Source: Natrinema hispanicum (lineage in GTDB: Archaea > Halobacteriota > Halobacteria > Halobacteriales > Natrialbaceae). Taken from it: a stretch of DNA of 64,000 bases. The notes below the pieces were generated by a model. It did not search any database and had not been told where the DNA came from. It worked only from the letters and a program-made list of their open reading frames with translations. The stretch spans positions 310,001-374,000 of the forward strand of contig NZ_SHMP01000005.1 in the NCBI RefSeq assembly GCF_004217335.1. The letters are read 5' to 3'. Positions 24,253-32,137 of the stretch are shown in pieces. The position numbers and the translations under genes are program-made. Position 1 is the stretch's first letter. Each line of letters starts with the position of its first letter.

Positions 24253-24318
24253 TCAAGGTCCGTACCTTGCGGTATGGAACCCTGAGTACGGCGGAGAAAT
24301 TGTAGTGGACTCGCCGGG
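24253..24318. repeat. Right attachment-site repeat
   Basis: Its core, 24277-24318, repeats 5768-5809 with one mismatch. The last 13 bases (24306-24318) are the 3' end of the tRNA-Ala gene. The gene is left intact because the element supplies or preserves its 3' end. This defines the right boundary of the mobile element. Confidence 0.9.
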
Positions 24319-24377
24319 ATTTGAACCCGGGGCCTCTCCCATGCCAAGGGAGTGATCTACCCCTGATCTACGAGCCC
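24306..24377 (-). tRNA. tRNA-Ala(GGC)
   Basis: The 72-nt sequence on the minus strand folds as a complete cloverleaf: acceptor GGGCTCG/CGAGTCC, D arm GATC/GATC, anticodon stem CTCCC/GGGAG with loop TTGGCAT (anticodon GGC), and T arm CCGGG-TTCAAAT-CCCGG. The discriminator is A and CCA is not encoded. It serves GCC/GCU alanine codons. Its 3' end is the integration site of the 18.5-kb element. Confidence 0.95.
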
Positions 24378-24581
24378 TCGTACGCATTTCACAGTTCCCG
24401 TCGGGTATAGATAAACCCCTCGAATTCCTCGAGCCCCGTCACGCTCACACATTCTCATCGGCTGCCGCTCAATTGGGGTCATCGGCGCTGAAGTCGTGAT
24501 CGGCCAATTGAAATGTCACAGCGGGTTCCGTCCAGGCAGGTTACGAACGCTTTTTGCGGGTTCCCCGACGAAGCCTGACCG

Positions 24582-25280
24582 ATGGCCGGGGATCAGGACC
24601 GTGACCGTCGAGACGACGAGCGCACCAGCCGCGGAGACGTGCGTGACACCTACGACCGTATCGCGACCCACTTCGCCTCGACGCGGGAGTACGCGTGGCC
24701 TGAAGTCGAAGCCTTCGTCGAGCGCCACGCGACCGACTGCGACACCGCTGGTGTGGGTCTCGATCTCGGCTGTGGCAACTGCCGCCACGCCGAACTGCTG
24801 GCAGCCGATCTCGAGTCCGTCGTCGGACTCGACGTCAGCCGCGGGTTGCTCGAGACGGGCCGCGAGCGCGCGCTCGAGCGTGACTTCGATGTTGCACTGG
24901 TCCAGGGAGATGCGACCTCGCTGCCGTTGGGGGACGACACCGTCGATCTCGCCGTCTACGTCGCGACGCTGCATCACCTGCCGACCCAGCGCGCTCGCCG
25001 GGCCAGTCTCGACGAACTCGCGCGGGTGCTGGCCTCTGACGGCCGCGCGCTCGTCAGCGCGTGGTCGACCGCTCACGACCGGTTCGACGAGACCGATGGC
25101 TTCGATACGACGGTCGAGTGGACCCTCCCCGGTGGCGAGACGGTCGATCGCTTCTATCACATCTACGCACCCGACGAGTTCGAAGCGGAGCTGGCCGAGA
25201 GCGACCTCTCGGTGCTCGAGTCGGCGGTCTCGAGCGGGAACTGTTATGCGACGGTGGCAGGCACGGCGTCGACACCGTAG
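24582..25280 (+). CDS. Class I SAM-dependent methyltransferase, Trm9-like
   Basis: The 232-residue protein opens with VRDTYDRIATHFASTREYAWPEVEAF-type text (about 20-45), the pattern that precedes the SAM site in the Trm9/ABH8 tRNA methyltransferase family. Motif I is LDLGCGN (about 60-66), acidic LD of motif II follows, and VATLHHLP marks motif IV. Trm9 homologues methylate carboxymethyl-uridine at the tRNA wobble position, but other small-molecule substrates are possible. It is flanked by two tRNA genes, which may be coincidence. Confidence 0.82.
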   Translation: MAGDQDRDRRDDERTSRGDVRDTYDRIATHFASTREYAWPEVEAFVERHATDCDTAGVGLDLGCGNCRHAELLAADLESVVGLDVSRGLLETGRERALERDFDVALVQGDATSLPLGDDTVDLAVYVATLHHLPTQRARRASLDELARVLASDGRALVSAWSTAHDRFDETDGFDTTVEWTLPGGETVDRFYHIYAPDEFEAELAESDLSVLESAVSSGNCYATVAGTASTP

Positions 25281-25408
25281 TCGGCCGCGGATAGCGCCTC
25301 GAGACGCTAGTTGTCGATCGATGATCGGCTGACGGCGGCGGCACTCGCGGGTGGGCGACGGATCGGAAAAGGAAGAGCCTTAAACGTGGAACGAAAACCT
25401 GGAAATGC

Positions 25409-25479
25409 GCGCGGATGGTCTAGTGGTAGGACCTGAGCCTTCCAAGCTCATGGCCCGGGTTCAAATCCCGGTCCGCGCA
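25409..25479 (+). tRNA. tRNA-Gly(TCC)
   Basis: The 71-nt cloverleaf has acceptor GCGCGGA/TCCGCGC, anticodon stem TGAGC/GCTCA with loop CTTCCAA (anticodon TCC), and T arm CCGGG-TTCAAAT-CCCGG. The discriminator is A and CCA is not encoded. A copy of its 3' end occurs 124 nt downstream. Confidence 0.95.
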
Positions 25480-25581
25480 TTCCTGTGGCGAACAACTCCG
25501 TGAGCCGCAGGAATCGCATGAGGAATTTGAATTACGGAAGACGCATGCGCACGAGCGAAGCAAGTGCGACCGTCTTGAGGT

Positions 25582-25620
25582 GGTTCAAATCCCGGTCCGC
25601 GCATTTCTGCTGCGAGCAAC
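25582..25620 (+). repeat. Duplicated 3' end of tRNA-Gly (attachment-site scar)
   Basis: Positions 25582-25604 are identical to 25458-25480, the T-loop to 3' end of tRNA-Gly. The next 16 bases match with four differences, so the repeat is about 39 nt. A partial tRNA copy in direct orientation is what an element integrated at a tRNA leaves at its far end. Only about 100 nt remain between the copies, so the element itself is gone. Confidence 0.8.
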
Positions 25621-25719
25621 GTCGAAAGCAACATCGAGTGTCACTCTCTTGTATCAGAGCTCCAAAACCGGAGCAGGCAGACTCCGTGGATTGTAGTACG
25701 CTGCGTTCCAAGACAGTTC

Positions 25720-26268
25720 GTGGAGTACGAACTGCTCGGCTGGCCACCCGACGGCCCCAAACTCCGACTCGATTACGAACGGTTCAGCTACGCCGGCAAA
25801 TTCGTCATGACGAACACCGGCAAAGCGGTGGCGCGGTCAGCGGACGGCGAGATCGTCGCGGCAGTCGCGTTCAACGAGGATCGCACCGATGCGGACACGC
25901 TGTGGCTGCGCTACGTGACCGTCGACCGCGACCGGCGCGGCGAGGGCATCGGTCCCATACTCTGCCGAGACGTCCGCGATCGGGCCCGCGAGCGTGGTTA
26001 TGAACGGCTCCGGATTGCCGTCAACAACCCCTTTGCCTACGAAGCGCTCTACCGGGCCGGCTTTGCCTACACCGGTGAGACGACGGGGATCGCGGAACTG
26101 ATCCTCGAGTATCCGACGCCGGACGACGACACTGGGTGGACCGACCGCGATCGCTATCAGGCCGGACTCGAGGAGTTTCGCGACCGCGATCTCTCCGACG
26201 ACGAGACGGCGTTTCTCGACACGCGGCGTGACAACGAGCCGCCGGACCGCGAGACACGCGACGAGTGA
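25720..26268 (+). CDS. GNAT-family N-acetyltransferase
   Basis: The protein is 182 residues from GTG 25720. The GNAT core is visible: strands around GEIVAAVAFNE, the acetyl-CoA-binding motif A VTVDRDRRGEGIG (about 66-78), and NPFAYEALYRAGF (about 108-120). The C-terminal 40 residues are acidic and probably disordered. It would acetylate an amine on a protein or metabolite. The substrate is not known. Confidence 0.88.
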   Translation: MEYELLGWPPDGPKLRLDYERFSYAGKFVMTNTGKAVARSADGEIVAAVAFNEDRTDADTLWLRYVTVDRDRRGEGIGPILCRDVRDRARERGYERLRIAVNNPFAYEALYRAGFAYTGETTGIAELILEYPTPDDDTGWTDRDRYQAGLEEFRDRDLSDDETAFLDTRRDNEPPDRETRDE

Positions 26269-26682
26269 GGCTCAGTGGTAGTCAGACCGCCTCGGTGGGT
26301 AGCGGCCACTGGTATACAGTTTCACTCGGGGGAGCGCACAGCTGCGGATCGATAGCGGGGCGCTAGACAGTTAGGAACCTGCTGGGAAACACCTACGACG
26401 CGATCCGGTTTGCACCCGCGCGGCGTGTCCATGCGGGACGACAGTGCCTTCGATCAGCGTCGACCGGAATCAGTCGGGTCGTCGAACGGCTGCGCGAGCG
26501 GTGTCCAGTATGATTGCCGAGGAGTGAGGTTCCGTTGACAACCGGCGGAAACCAGACGCCGGGAATCGGAAGGGAATGGTGAGATGCTCGTGCTCGCACG
26601 AACACGGTGACACCGCTATAGCTAGCGACCCCGAAGCCTCGAGGCCGCTCAGGTCACCACGTCAACACTGGCAGTGCTCTCG
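26269..26682. other. Intergenic region, nothing recognised
   Basis: About 410 nt without a plausible gene or structured element. It lies between the rightward acetyltransferase and a leftward small membrane-protein gene, so terminators of both may be here. Confidence 0.5.
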
Positions 26683-26832
26683 TTACTCGCCTCGCAGCAG
26701 ATCCACGACGTAGCCCCCGAGGGCCTGCTCGAGGCCGCCGTACCCGACGTAGAGGATCATCGCCTCGAGTAAGACGACACCGACGAGGGCAACTGCTTGC
26801 GCGTTTCCCGAGAGGGATTCGATGCCAAACAT
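26683..26832 (-). CDS. Small one-helix membrane protein next to the persulfide dioxygenase-like gene
   Basis: The protein is 49 residues (MFGIESLSGNAQAVALVGVV...), with one transmembrane helix at about 10-32 and a short tail ending DLLRGE. Short proteins of this pattern recur in haloarchaea beside rhodanese/MBL and sulfur-transport genes, as far as I recall. Its start is 20 nt after the stop of the rhodanese-MBL gene on the same strand, so they are likely co-transcribed. Confidence 0.75.
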   Translation of the reverse strand: MFGIESLSGNAQAVALVGVVLLEAMILYVGYGGLEQALGGYVVDLLRGE

Positions 26833-26852
26833 TATGGGACAGGGTTGGGGTT

Positions 26853-28028
26853 TCAGTCGTCAGCGACGGCGCTATCCGACGTGGCGGCACAGCGGTTCGG
26901 ACCGAGCTCGAGTTCGGTCTCTTCGTCTTCGTCTTCGGGTTCGTACTCGCCGGCGTTGGTCGCGATGACCTGCTCGTAGTTCGGCGGCTTGGACGGCAGG
27001 TTATCGAACATGTGCTCGACGAAGTCGTCTTCGTCCATGCGGAGGATTTCGTTGTTCTCCCAGAGGTAGCCGACGGTCGAGAACATCGGCTGGCCGGGCG
27101 TCACGTCGATGTACTCGCCGTCGTTGGTGACCGAGAAGTGCCCCGGCAGGATCTTGACGTCGTTGGGCTCGGACATGATGACGTTGTGAAGCGTCTCGTA
27201 CTGGACGCGAGCGCCGTCGCGGGCGTCCTTGTCCGCGAACTGGAGTTCGGTGCGGCCGATGGATTCGACGAACAGCGTGTCACCGGTCAGCAGCGCCTCG
27301 TTGTCGACGAGATAGGAGGTCATCCCCGTCGTGTGGCCCGGCGTATGGACGGCCTTGATCTCGACGTCACCGAGTTCGACGACGCCGTTGGGCTCGATGG
27401 GATCGAACTCGAACTGCGGGTCTCGAGTTTCGGCGGGTGCGCCGAGGTGGTATGGCACGCCGAGCTTGTCGGCGAGCTGTCGGCCACGCGAGATGTGGTC
27501 GGCGTGGATGTGCGTGTCGAGGACGTGCGTTACCTCGAGTCCGCGCTCGCTTGCGGCCTCAAGGAACTCGTCGGTTGCACGGGTGACGTCGACGAGGGCG
27601 GCTTCGCCGGCGCGTTTCGAACCGACGAGGTAGCCCAGGCAGCCCTTCGAGCGACGCTGGAGCTGGACGATGACGAGGTCGTCGTTTTCCGTCGCAACCG
27701 GCACGATGTCATAGACCATACTCCAGGCTTCCATGCCGTTATCGACGGTCTTGACCTCGTCAACGTATCCCTCGTCCTCGAGGTAGTTCGCGAACCCGTT
27801 CGCGGATCGGCCCGTCGCACAGATCGTCACGACGGTGTCGTCCGCGTCAATGGCGTCTTCGTCGAACTCGCCGACGAGCTCGTCGTTGCTCCCGGAGTAC
27901 TCGACGTTCTTGGCACCGGCAATATGCCAGTCCTCGAAACTCTCGGGCGATCTGGTATCGAAGAGGACGAAGTCCTCGTCGGCGTCGATCATATCTCGCA
28001 ACGCTTCAGCAGTGATTGTCTCGACCAT
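26853..28028 (-). CDS. Rhodanese-metallo-beta-lactamase fusion, persulfide dioxygenase-like
   Basis: The protein is 391 residues from ATG 28028. A further upstream start would include the TATATA box and is rejected. Residues 1-110 form a rhodanese domain with active-site Cys70 (CATGRSA). Residues 120-360 are an MBL domain with THIHADH at 172-178, a later HTPGHTTG, LTGDTLF and PGHFSV metal ligands, typical of ETHE1/BigR-type enzymes. Such fusions move sulfane sulfur from the rhodanese and oxidise glutathione-type persulfides to sulfite. In haloarchaea the thiol carrier would not be glutathione. Divergent from a rhodanese-containing regulator. Confidence 0.88.
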   Translation of the reverse strand: MVETITAEALRDMIDADEDFVLFDTRSPESFEDWHIAGAKNVEYSGSNDELVGEFDEDAIDADDTVVTICATGRSANGFANYLEDEGYVDEVKTVDNGMEAWSMVYDIVPVATENDDLVIVQLQRRSKGCLGYLVGSKRAGEAALVDVTRATDEFLEAASERGLEVTHVLDTHIHADHISRGRQLADKLGVPYHLGAPAETRDPQFEFDPIEPNGVVELGDVEIKAVHTPGHTTGMTSYLVDNEALLTGDTLFVESIGRTELQFADKDARDGARVQYETLHNVIMSEPNDVKILPGHFSVTNDGEYIDVTPGQPMFSTVGYLWENNEILRMDEDDFVEHMFDNLPSKPPNYEQVIATNAGEYEPEDEDEETELELGPNRCAATSDSAVADD

Positions 28029-28254
28029 CGTCACTGTATTGTATATAGTGCCCACGTAAAACGGTTTGAGCGGGGAGAATAATTTCCCTCAAATATCGGG
28101 GGTGAGAGGAAAGTACGGAGGTACCCAACATAATTTCCGCAACTTTGCCCGACGTTCGACGCGCACAACCCGGAACCGGACTCAAAGCTGACATTGGAGA
28201 CAAATATACCAATAGCGTCTTTACGCGCAAGTCCTTACTGATATTGTAGGGACA
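28029..28254. promoter_or_regulatory. Divergent promoter region of the rhodanese-MBL and regulator genes
   Basis: A TATATA-type box on the minus strand lies near 28045, about 20 nt from the rhodanese-MBL ATG. The rightward regulator lacks an equally clear box, though AAATATACC near 28202 is a candidate. The regulator encoded at the right end is the obvious candidate to act here. Confidence 0.5.
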
Positions 28255-29343
28255 ATGCAAACCTCAGACATCGAGGAGGCGCTGATGGACCTTCCGCCGA
28301 GCTCGAAGTTTATTTATAAGACACTGTCTCGGGAGGGGTCGATGACGCTCAAACAGATCACGGAGGAGACGCTTCTTTGTTCGCGGACAGCACGATATGG
28401 ACTCACGCAACTCGAGGAGGAAAACCTGATCGAGGCCGCACCGGCGCTTCACGACGGGCGACAGACCTGCTACAGTATCAGCCACCGGTCGATCGGAAAC
28501 GACCGCACTGGCTATCCCGAACAGGTCCTCGTCGAGCCGGACAGTGCGCACAAACGGCTTGAAGCGTTCAAAGCGGACGATCCTGACCTTCGACTGGTCG
28601 AGATTTCGACCGAGTACGATGAGGGCCACGTCCCGGGTGCCGTCAAACTCGACCCACGGGAAGACTTCCTCGATGCCGGCACGCGGACGATTCCCAGCGC
28701 TGACCGGCTCGAGAAGATCTTAGGCGAGCGGGGGATCACGCCCGACAGCACGGTCGTTCTCTATAGCAACGGCTACAACGAGTTTGCGGCGTTCGTCTAC
28801 TGGACGCTCAAGTACTATCGCCATCGGGACGTCCGGTTGCTCAACGGGGGCAAATACTACTGGACCGAGAACAACTATCCGACGACGAAGTCGACCCCGA
28901 CGGTCACGCCGGCCGAGTACGAGACGCAACCGCCGAACGAACACATCCGCGCGTACCGCCAGGACGTCCAGAGTGCGCTCTCGGAGGATGTCTCCATCAT
29001 CGACGTCCGGTCGCCCGAGGAATACTGTGGGGAGGCCGACGCACCCGCGCGTGCAAGCGGACACATTCCCCGAACCGTAAACATCGAGTGGGAGAGCGTC
29101 GTTCGAGAGTGTGGCCGGTTCGAGCACAAACAGGTTCTCGAACGACCGTTTGCCGAAGCTGGAATCACCGAAGACGACGAGATCCTCGTCTACTGTAACG
29201 TCGGCGAACGTTCGGCCCTGGTCTGGTTTGCGCTCTCGGAGCTGCTCGGCTATCCGAACGTCGCAAACTACGATGGCTCCTGGTCCGAGTGGGGGAACCT
29301 CGTCGATGTCCCGGTCGAAACCTGCGATTCGACCGACCGGTAA
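28255..29343 (+). CDS. Transcriptional regulator with helix-turn-helix and two rhodanese domains
   Basis: The 362-residue protein begins with a winged helix (about 10-75; helix-turn-helix around LKQITEETLLCSRTARYGLTQLEEENL), followed by two rhodanese repeats. The second repeat has the catalytic loop with Cys314 (VYCNVGERSA). In the first repeat the equivalent residue is Ser171 (LYSNGYNEF), so it cannot form a persulfide. Two cysteines, Cys at about 43 in the helix-turn-helix and Cys near 68, are also present. Inferred: a sensor that takes sulfane sulfur on Cys314 and alters DNA binding, controlling the divergent persulfide dioxygenase-like gene and perhaps SQR. Confidence 0.85.
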   Translation: MQTSDIEEALMDLPPSSKFIYKTLSREGSMTLKQITEETLLCSRTARYGLTQLEEENLIEAAPALHDGRQTCYSISHRSIGNDRTGYPEQVLVEPDSAHKRLEAFKADDPDLRLVEISTEYDEGHVPGAVKLDPREDFLDAGTRTIPSADRLEKILGERGITPDSTVVLYSNGYNEFAAFVYWTLKYYRHRDVRLLNGGKYYWTENNYPTTKSTPTVTPAEYETQPPNEHIRAYRQDVQSALSEDVSIIDVRSPEEYCGEADAPARASGHIPRTVNIEWESVVRECGRFEHKQVLERPFAEAGITEDDEILVYCNVGERSALVWFALSELLGYPNVANYDGSWSEWGNLVDVPVETCDSTDR

Positions 29344-29886
29344 CCCCTGTCCTGCTATCCATCCGTCAGCCGCTGTACTCGAGCGCCGCCATTGACGGCC
29401 CCACACCTGAACGGACGATTGTCATCCGATCGGTACCCGTTGCCGTGGGGACTATCGCTCGGCGTATAGAACAGTCCGCGGTTCCGAAGAGGATTGTAAC
29501 TAACGGCCATGACCGCCCCCGATGTAATTCCTGGCGGCGGCCAGACCTGGAGTCGTAGCGTTTGGAGCGAGCGAGAGCTCCCTTATTGTCGCGTTTCGCC
29601 CGTCTGTGAGCGTGTTACTGGCATTCCAGTCAGTTTTCTGTGTGTCATCGGCATCGCCGACGAAAGCGAGCAATAATTGTGGGTTGTTTCCCGCGTTGGT
29701 CTCACGACGGACCGCTCGAGACGACACGCGGATATCTGCATGCAACTCGGCAGTCGGCGGTCGACCAGCGTGTGATCGGCAACTCCCAGCAATTTTCTCT
29801 GTGAGTTTCAGTATGGGAGAAACATCCCAACTATTATTTCAGCTACCTCAGCATTCAGGTAGTATACGTCTAAAGGCTAGGTGTCT
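29344..29886. other. Intergenic region upstream of SQR, with a small palindrome
   Basis: No gene was found in these 540 nt. Near the SQR start are CTACCT (29843-29848) and AGGTAG (29857-29862), a perfect 6-bp inverted repeat, and TGGGA/TCCCA about 25 nt before it. A TATA-like AGTATACG follows at about 29861. These could be the promoter and operator of the SQR operon. Confidence 0.45.
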
Positions 29887-31050
29887 ATGGACCATATAGT
29901 CGTGCTTGGTGCTGGCGTCGGCGGCACGATGACCGCCAACATGCTCCGTCGTCGATTGGACCGCTCCGACGCGGAGATCAGCATCGTGGACAAAAGTACA
30001 GAACACGCGTACCAACCCTCGTTCTATCTGCTCCCGTTCGAGTATATGGAGCCCGAAGATCAATTCCGAGACATCCGCGGGCTCCTCAGTGACGGTATTG
30101 ACTTCGTGCACTCTGCCGTAACAGGTGTTGATCCCGACACAAAGACCGTTGCACTCGAGGACGGCGAACTGTCGTATGACTACCTCGTCGTCGCGCTGGG
30201 CCACCGACTCGCACCCGAGACGACACCCGGCATGCTCGAGGGCTGGGAGGAGACCGACTCGGTCTACCCGTTCTATCACTTCGAGGCTGCGATGCAGCTG
30301 CGAGACGCGCTCAAGGACTTCGACGGCGGCACGTTCGTCGTCTCGGTCCCCGACACATCGATCAAGTGTGGCGGCGCGCCGCTGAAGATGACGATGCTCG
30401 CGGAAGACTACTTCCGGCGAAAGGGCATCCGCGACGACGTCGATGTCGTCATGACCAAGGGCAGCGACGCCGTCTTCGGTGTTTCGCCGTACCGCGAGAA
30501 ACTCGAGGAGATCTGGGCCGACCGTGACATCGAAGCTAACCTGAACTTCACGGTTGATGAGATCGACCACGAAGCGCAGGTTATCCACTCCGAAGAAGGT
30601 GAGACCCAGAAGTACGATCTTTACGCGCCCGTGCCACCACAGTACGGGCAGCCGGCACTCACCGACAACTCGCCGCTGACCGGTGGTAGCGAGTACGTCA
30701 CTGTCGACGAACACACGCTTCAGCACACCGAGTACGAGGACGTCTTCGCACTCGGTGACGGCTGTGATACGCCTAACGCCAAGACGGCCGCTGCAGCGCG
30801 CAAGCAGGCTCACGTCGTCCTCGACAACCTCACGGCACACATGGAGGGCAAACGCCAGACGGCAAAGTACAAGGGCTACGCTGCCTGTCCGCTGCTGACG
30901 AAGAAGGGCAAGGCGATGGTCGCCGAATTCGACTATGAGAACAGCATCTCCGCACCCGTCGAGAGCCGGATGAACTGGATCATGGACGTCAACATCCTGC
31001 CCAGTTTCTATTGGGACTCCTGGCTGCGCGGCTACGACCCACTCCCATAA
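29887..31050 (+). CDS. sqr: Sulfide:quinone oxidoreductase
   Basis: The protein is 387 residues from ATG 29887 (a GTG two codons upstream is possible). The N-terminal FAD site is VVLGAGVGGTMTAN (about 5-18). The ribose-binding D and later GDGCDTPNAKTAAAAR FAD segment are present. Two conserved cysteines, Cys161 (SIKCGGAP) and Cys334 (YAACPLLT), are the redox pair that carries polysulfide in SQR. It oxidises sulfide and reduces membrane quinone; the C-terminal helices attach it to the membrane. It is followed after 2 nt by a DUF1641 gene. Confidence 0.93.
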   Translation: MDHIVVLGAGVGGTMTANMLRRRLDRSDAEISIVDKSTEHAYQPSFYLLPFEYMEPEDQFRDIRGLLSDGIDFVHSAVTGVDPDTKTVALEDGELSYDYLVVALGHRLAPETTPGMLEGWEETDSVYPFYHFEAAMQLRDALKDFDGGTFVVSVPDTSIKCGGAPLKMTMLAEDYFRRKGIRDDVDVVMTKGSDAVFGVSPYREKLEEIWADRDIEANLNFTVDEIDHEAQVIHSEEGETQKYDLYAPVPPQYGQPALTDNSPLTGGSEYVTVDEHTLQHTEYEDVFALGDGCDTPNAKTAAAARKQAHVVLDNLTAHMEGKRQTAKYKGYAACPLLTKKGKAMVAEFDYENSISAPVESRMNWIMDVNILPSFYWDSWLRGYDPLP

Positions 31051-31052
31051 CG

Positions 31053-31901
31053 ATGGCGAGCAACGAACGATCCCTCGACGCCGACGGCACGCTCAGTGAC
31101 GAAACCGAACTGGCACGCGCGATCGAGGAAAACGAAGCGGAGCTCGCGGAACTGCTCCAGCTGCTCACGGTCGCGGAAGAACTAGCCGCGGACCTGACCC
31201 CAGAACTCCGCGAGACCGTCCGTGAGAACCGCGAGCCCATCCGTGAGCTGCGCATGGCCTTCGAGCGCGAGGAGACGCTGGTCCTCTTACAGAAGGTCGG
31301 CGAGGAATCGGACACGCTCATCGAACTGCTTGACATCCTTGCGGTCTCGAAAGAGCTGTCCGACGACCTCGTTCCGGAACTGCAGGTCGCGATCCGCGAG
31401 AACCGTGAGGTTATCGAGCGCGTTCGGCTCGCCTTAGAGAGCGAAGAGACGATTATCCTCCTCGAGAAACTCGGTGACAACACCGAGACGCTCGCGGAGA
31501 TGCTCGACTTGCTCGATGCGACCCACGAGCTGGCGATGGACCTCACCCCGGAACTGCGGGACGTTGCCCAGGACAACCGGAACGTCATCCGTGATCTCCG
31601 GATGGCCGCGGCGGGCTTTGCGGATGCCCACGAGGACGCGGACGTCGACATGTACGAACTCGGGCGGAACGCGGGTAACATGATCGCGCTCGTCGAGACG
31701 ATGGGCGATCCGCAGTTTACCAGTGTCGTCGATGCCTCGATCGAGGGCCTCACGCAGGAAGACCCCGAACCGGTCGGCCTGATCGGGCTCACCAAGGCAC
31801 TGTTCGACGCCGACGTCCGGCGTGCGCTCGGCCGGCTCCTTGCAGCCGCCCGCGCACTCGGGAGCACCGCGATCGAGGAGTCGGACCGACAAGAGCGATA
31901 A
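31053..31901 (+). CDS. DUF1641 protein, partner of SQR
   Basis: The 282-residue, strongly acidic helical protein has three imperfect copies of a roughly 38-residue unit ending in (L/V)(T)PELR..(V/A)..NRE.I (units at about 30-70, 75-115 and 120-155), followed by the DUF1641 core. It is encoded 2 nt after sqr and is therefore co-translated. DUF1641 proteins accompany oxidoreductases of this FAD class in archaea and bacteria, but their role is unknown. It may be a scaffold or membrane tether. Confidence 0.88.
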   Translation: MASNERSLDADGTLSDETELARAIEENEAELAELLQLLTVAEELAADLTPELRETVRENREPIRELRMAFEREETLVLLQKVGEESDTLIELLDILAVSKELSDDLVPELQVAIRENREVIERVRLALESEETIILLEKLGDNTETLAEMLDLLDATHELAMDLTPELRDVAQDNRNVIRDLRMAAAGFADAHEDADVDMYELGRNAGNMIALVETMGDPQFTSVVDASIEGLTQEDPEPVGLIGLTKALFDADVRRALGRLLAAARALGSTAIEESDRQER

Positions 31902-31963
31902 CGTCACAATCGAACCGAGTCGAGGCATACGCACACGCCGATCGCAGGCCGTGTGACGGTGCA

Positions 31964-32014
31964 ACCACGCTTTTTACGATTCCAAACGACGGCGCGCTGT
32001 TGTAGCGCCGTCTG
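31964..32014 (+). terminator. Terminator after the sqr operon
   Basis: A TTTTT run at about 31971-31975 is followed by a perfect 8-bp stem, GACGGCGC (31988-31995) with GCGCCGTC (32005-32012), and a 9-nt loop. Archaeal terminators are mainly T-runs, so the T-run is the likely functional part. Confidence 0.5.
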
Positions 32015-32137
32015 AACGCCGTCCCGATCGAACTATCGGAAAATATGCTCTGTATGGTGTAGTATGTTTCTCGAAAAAGAAAATATAGTTGGTAGAAATC
32101 AACTTTAATACCCCTAATCCTAAGAGGGTGATGAAGA

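Larger units (their letters stand above)
5768..24318. mobile_element. Integrative element in tRNA-Ala(GGC), about 18.5 kb, carrying a Type I restriction-modification operon
   Basis: The ends are defined by the 42-bp direct repeat. Inside are a tyrosine recombinase at the left end, Type I R-M with a metallopeptidase, a NYN-domain protein, Tat-secreted proteins, SWIM and small zinc-finger proteins, a winged-helix protein, and a primase/helicase-like replication protein at the right end. Both flanks are core-type genes. No capsid, portal, terminase or pilus gene was recognised. This makes a plasmid-like integrative element or a virus remnant/satellite more likely than a complete provirus. Several internal genes are AT-richer than the chromosome. 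Confidence 0.88.

Noticed and set aside
5768..24318. Complete provirus.
   Set aside because: No capsid, portal, terminase or membrane-vesicle protein was recognised among the element's genes.
27012..28082. Long rightward frame antisense to the persulfide dioxygenase-like gene.
   Set aside because: A mirror of the rhodanese/MBL codons, and it would include that gene's promoter.
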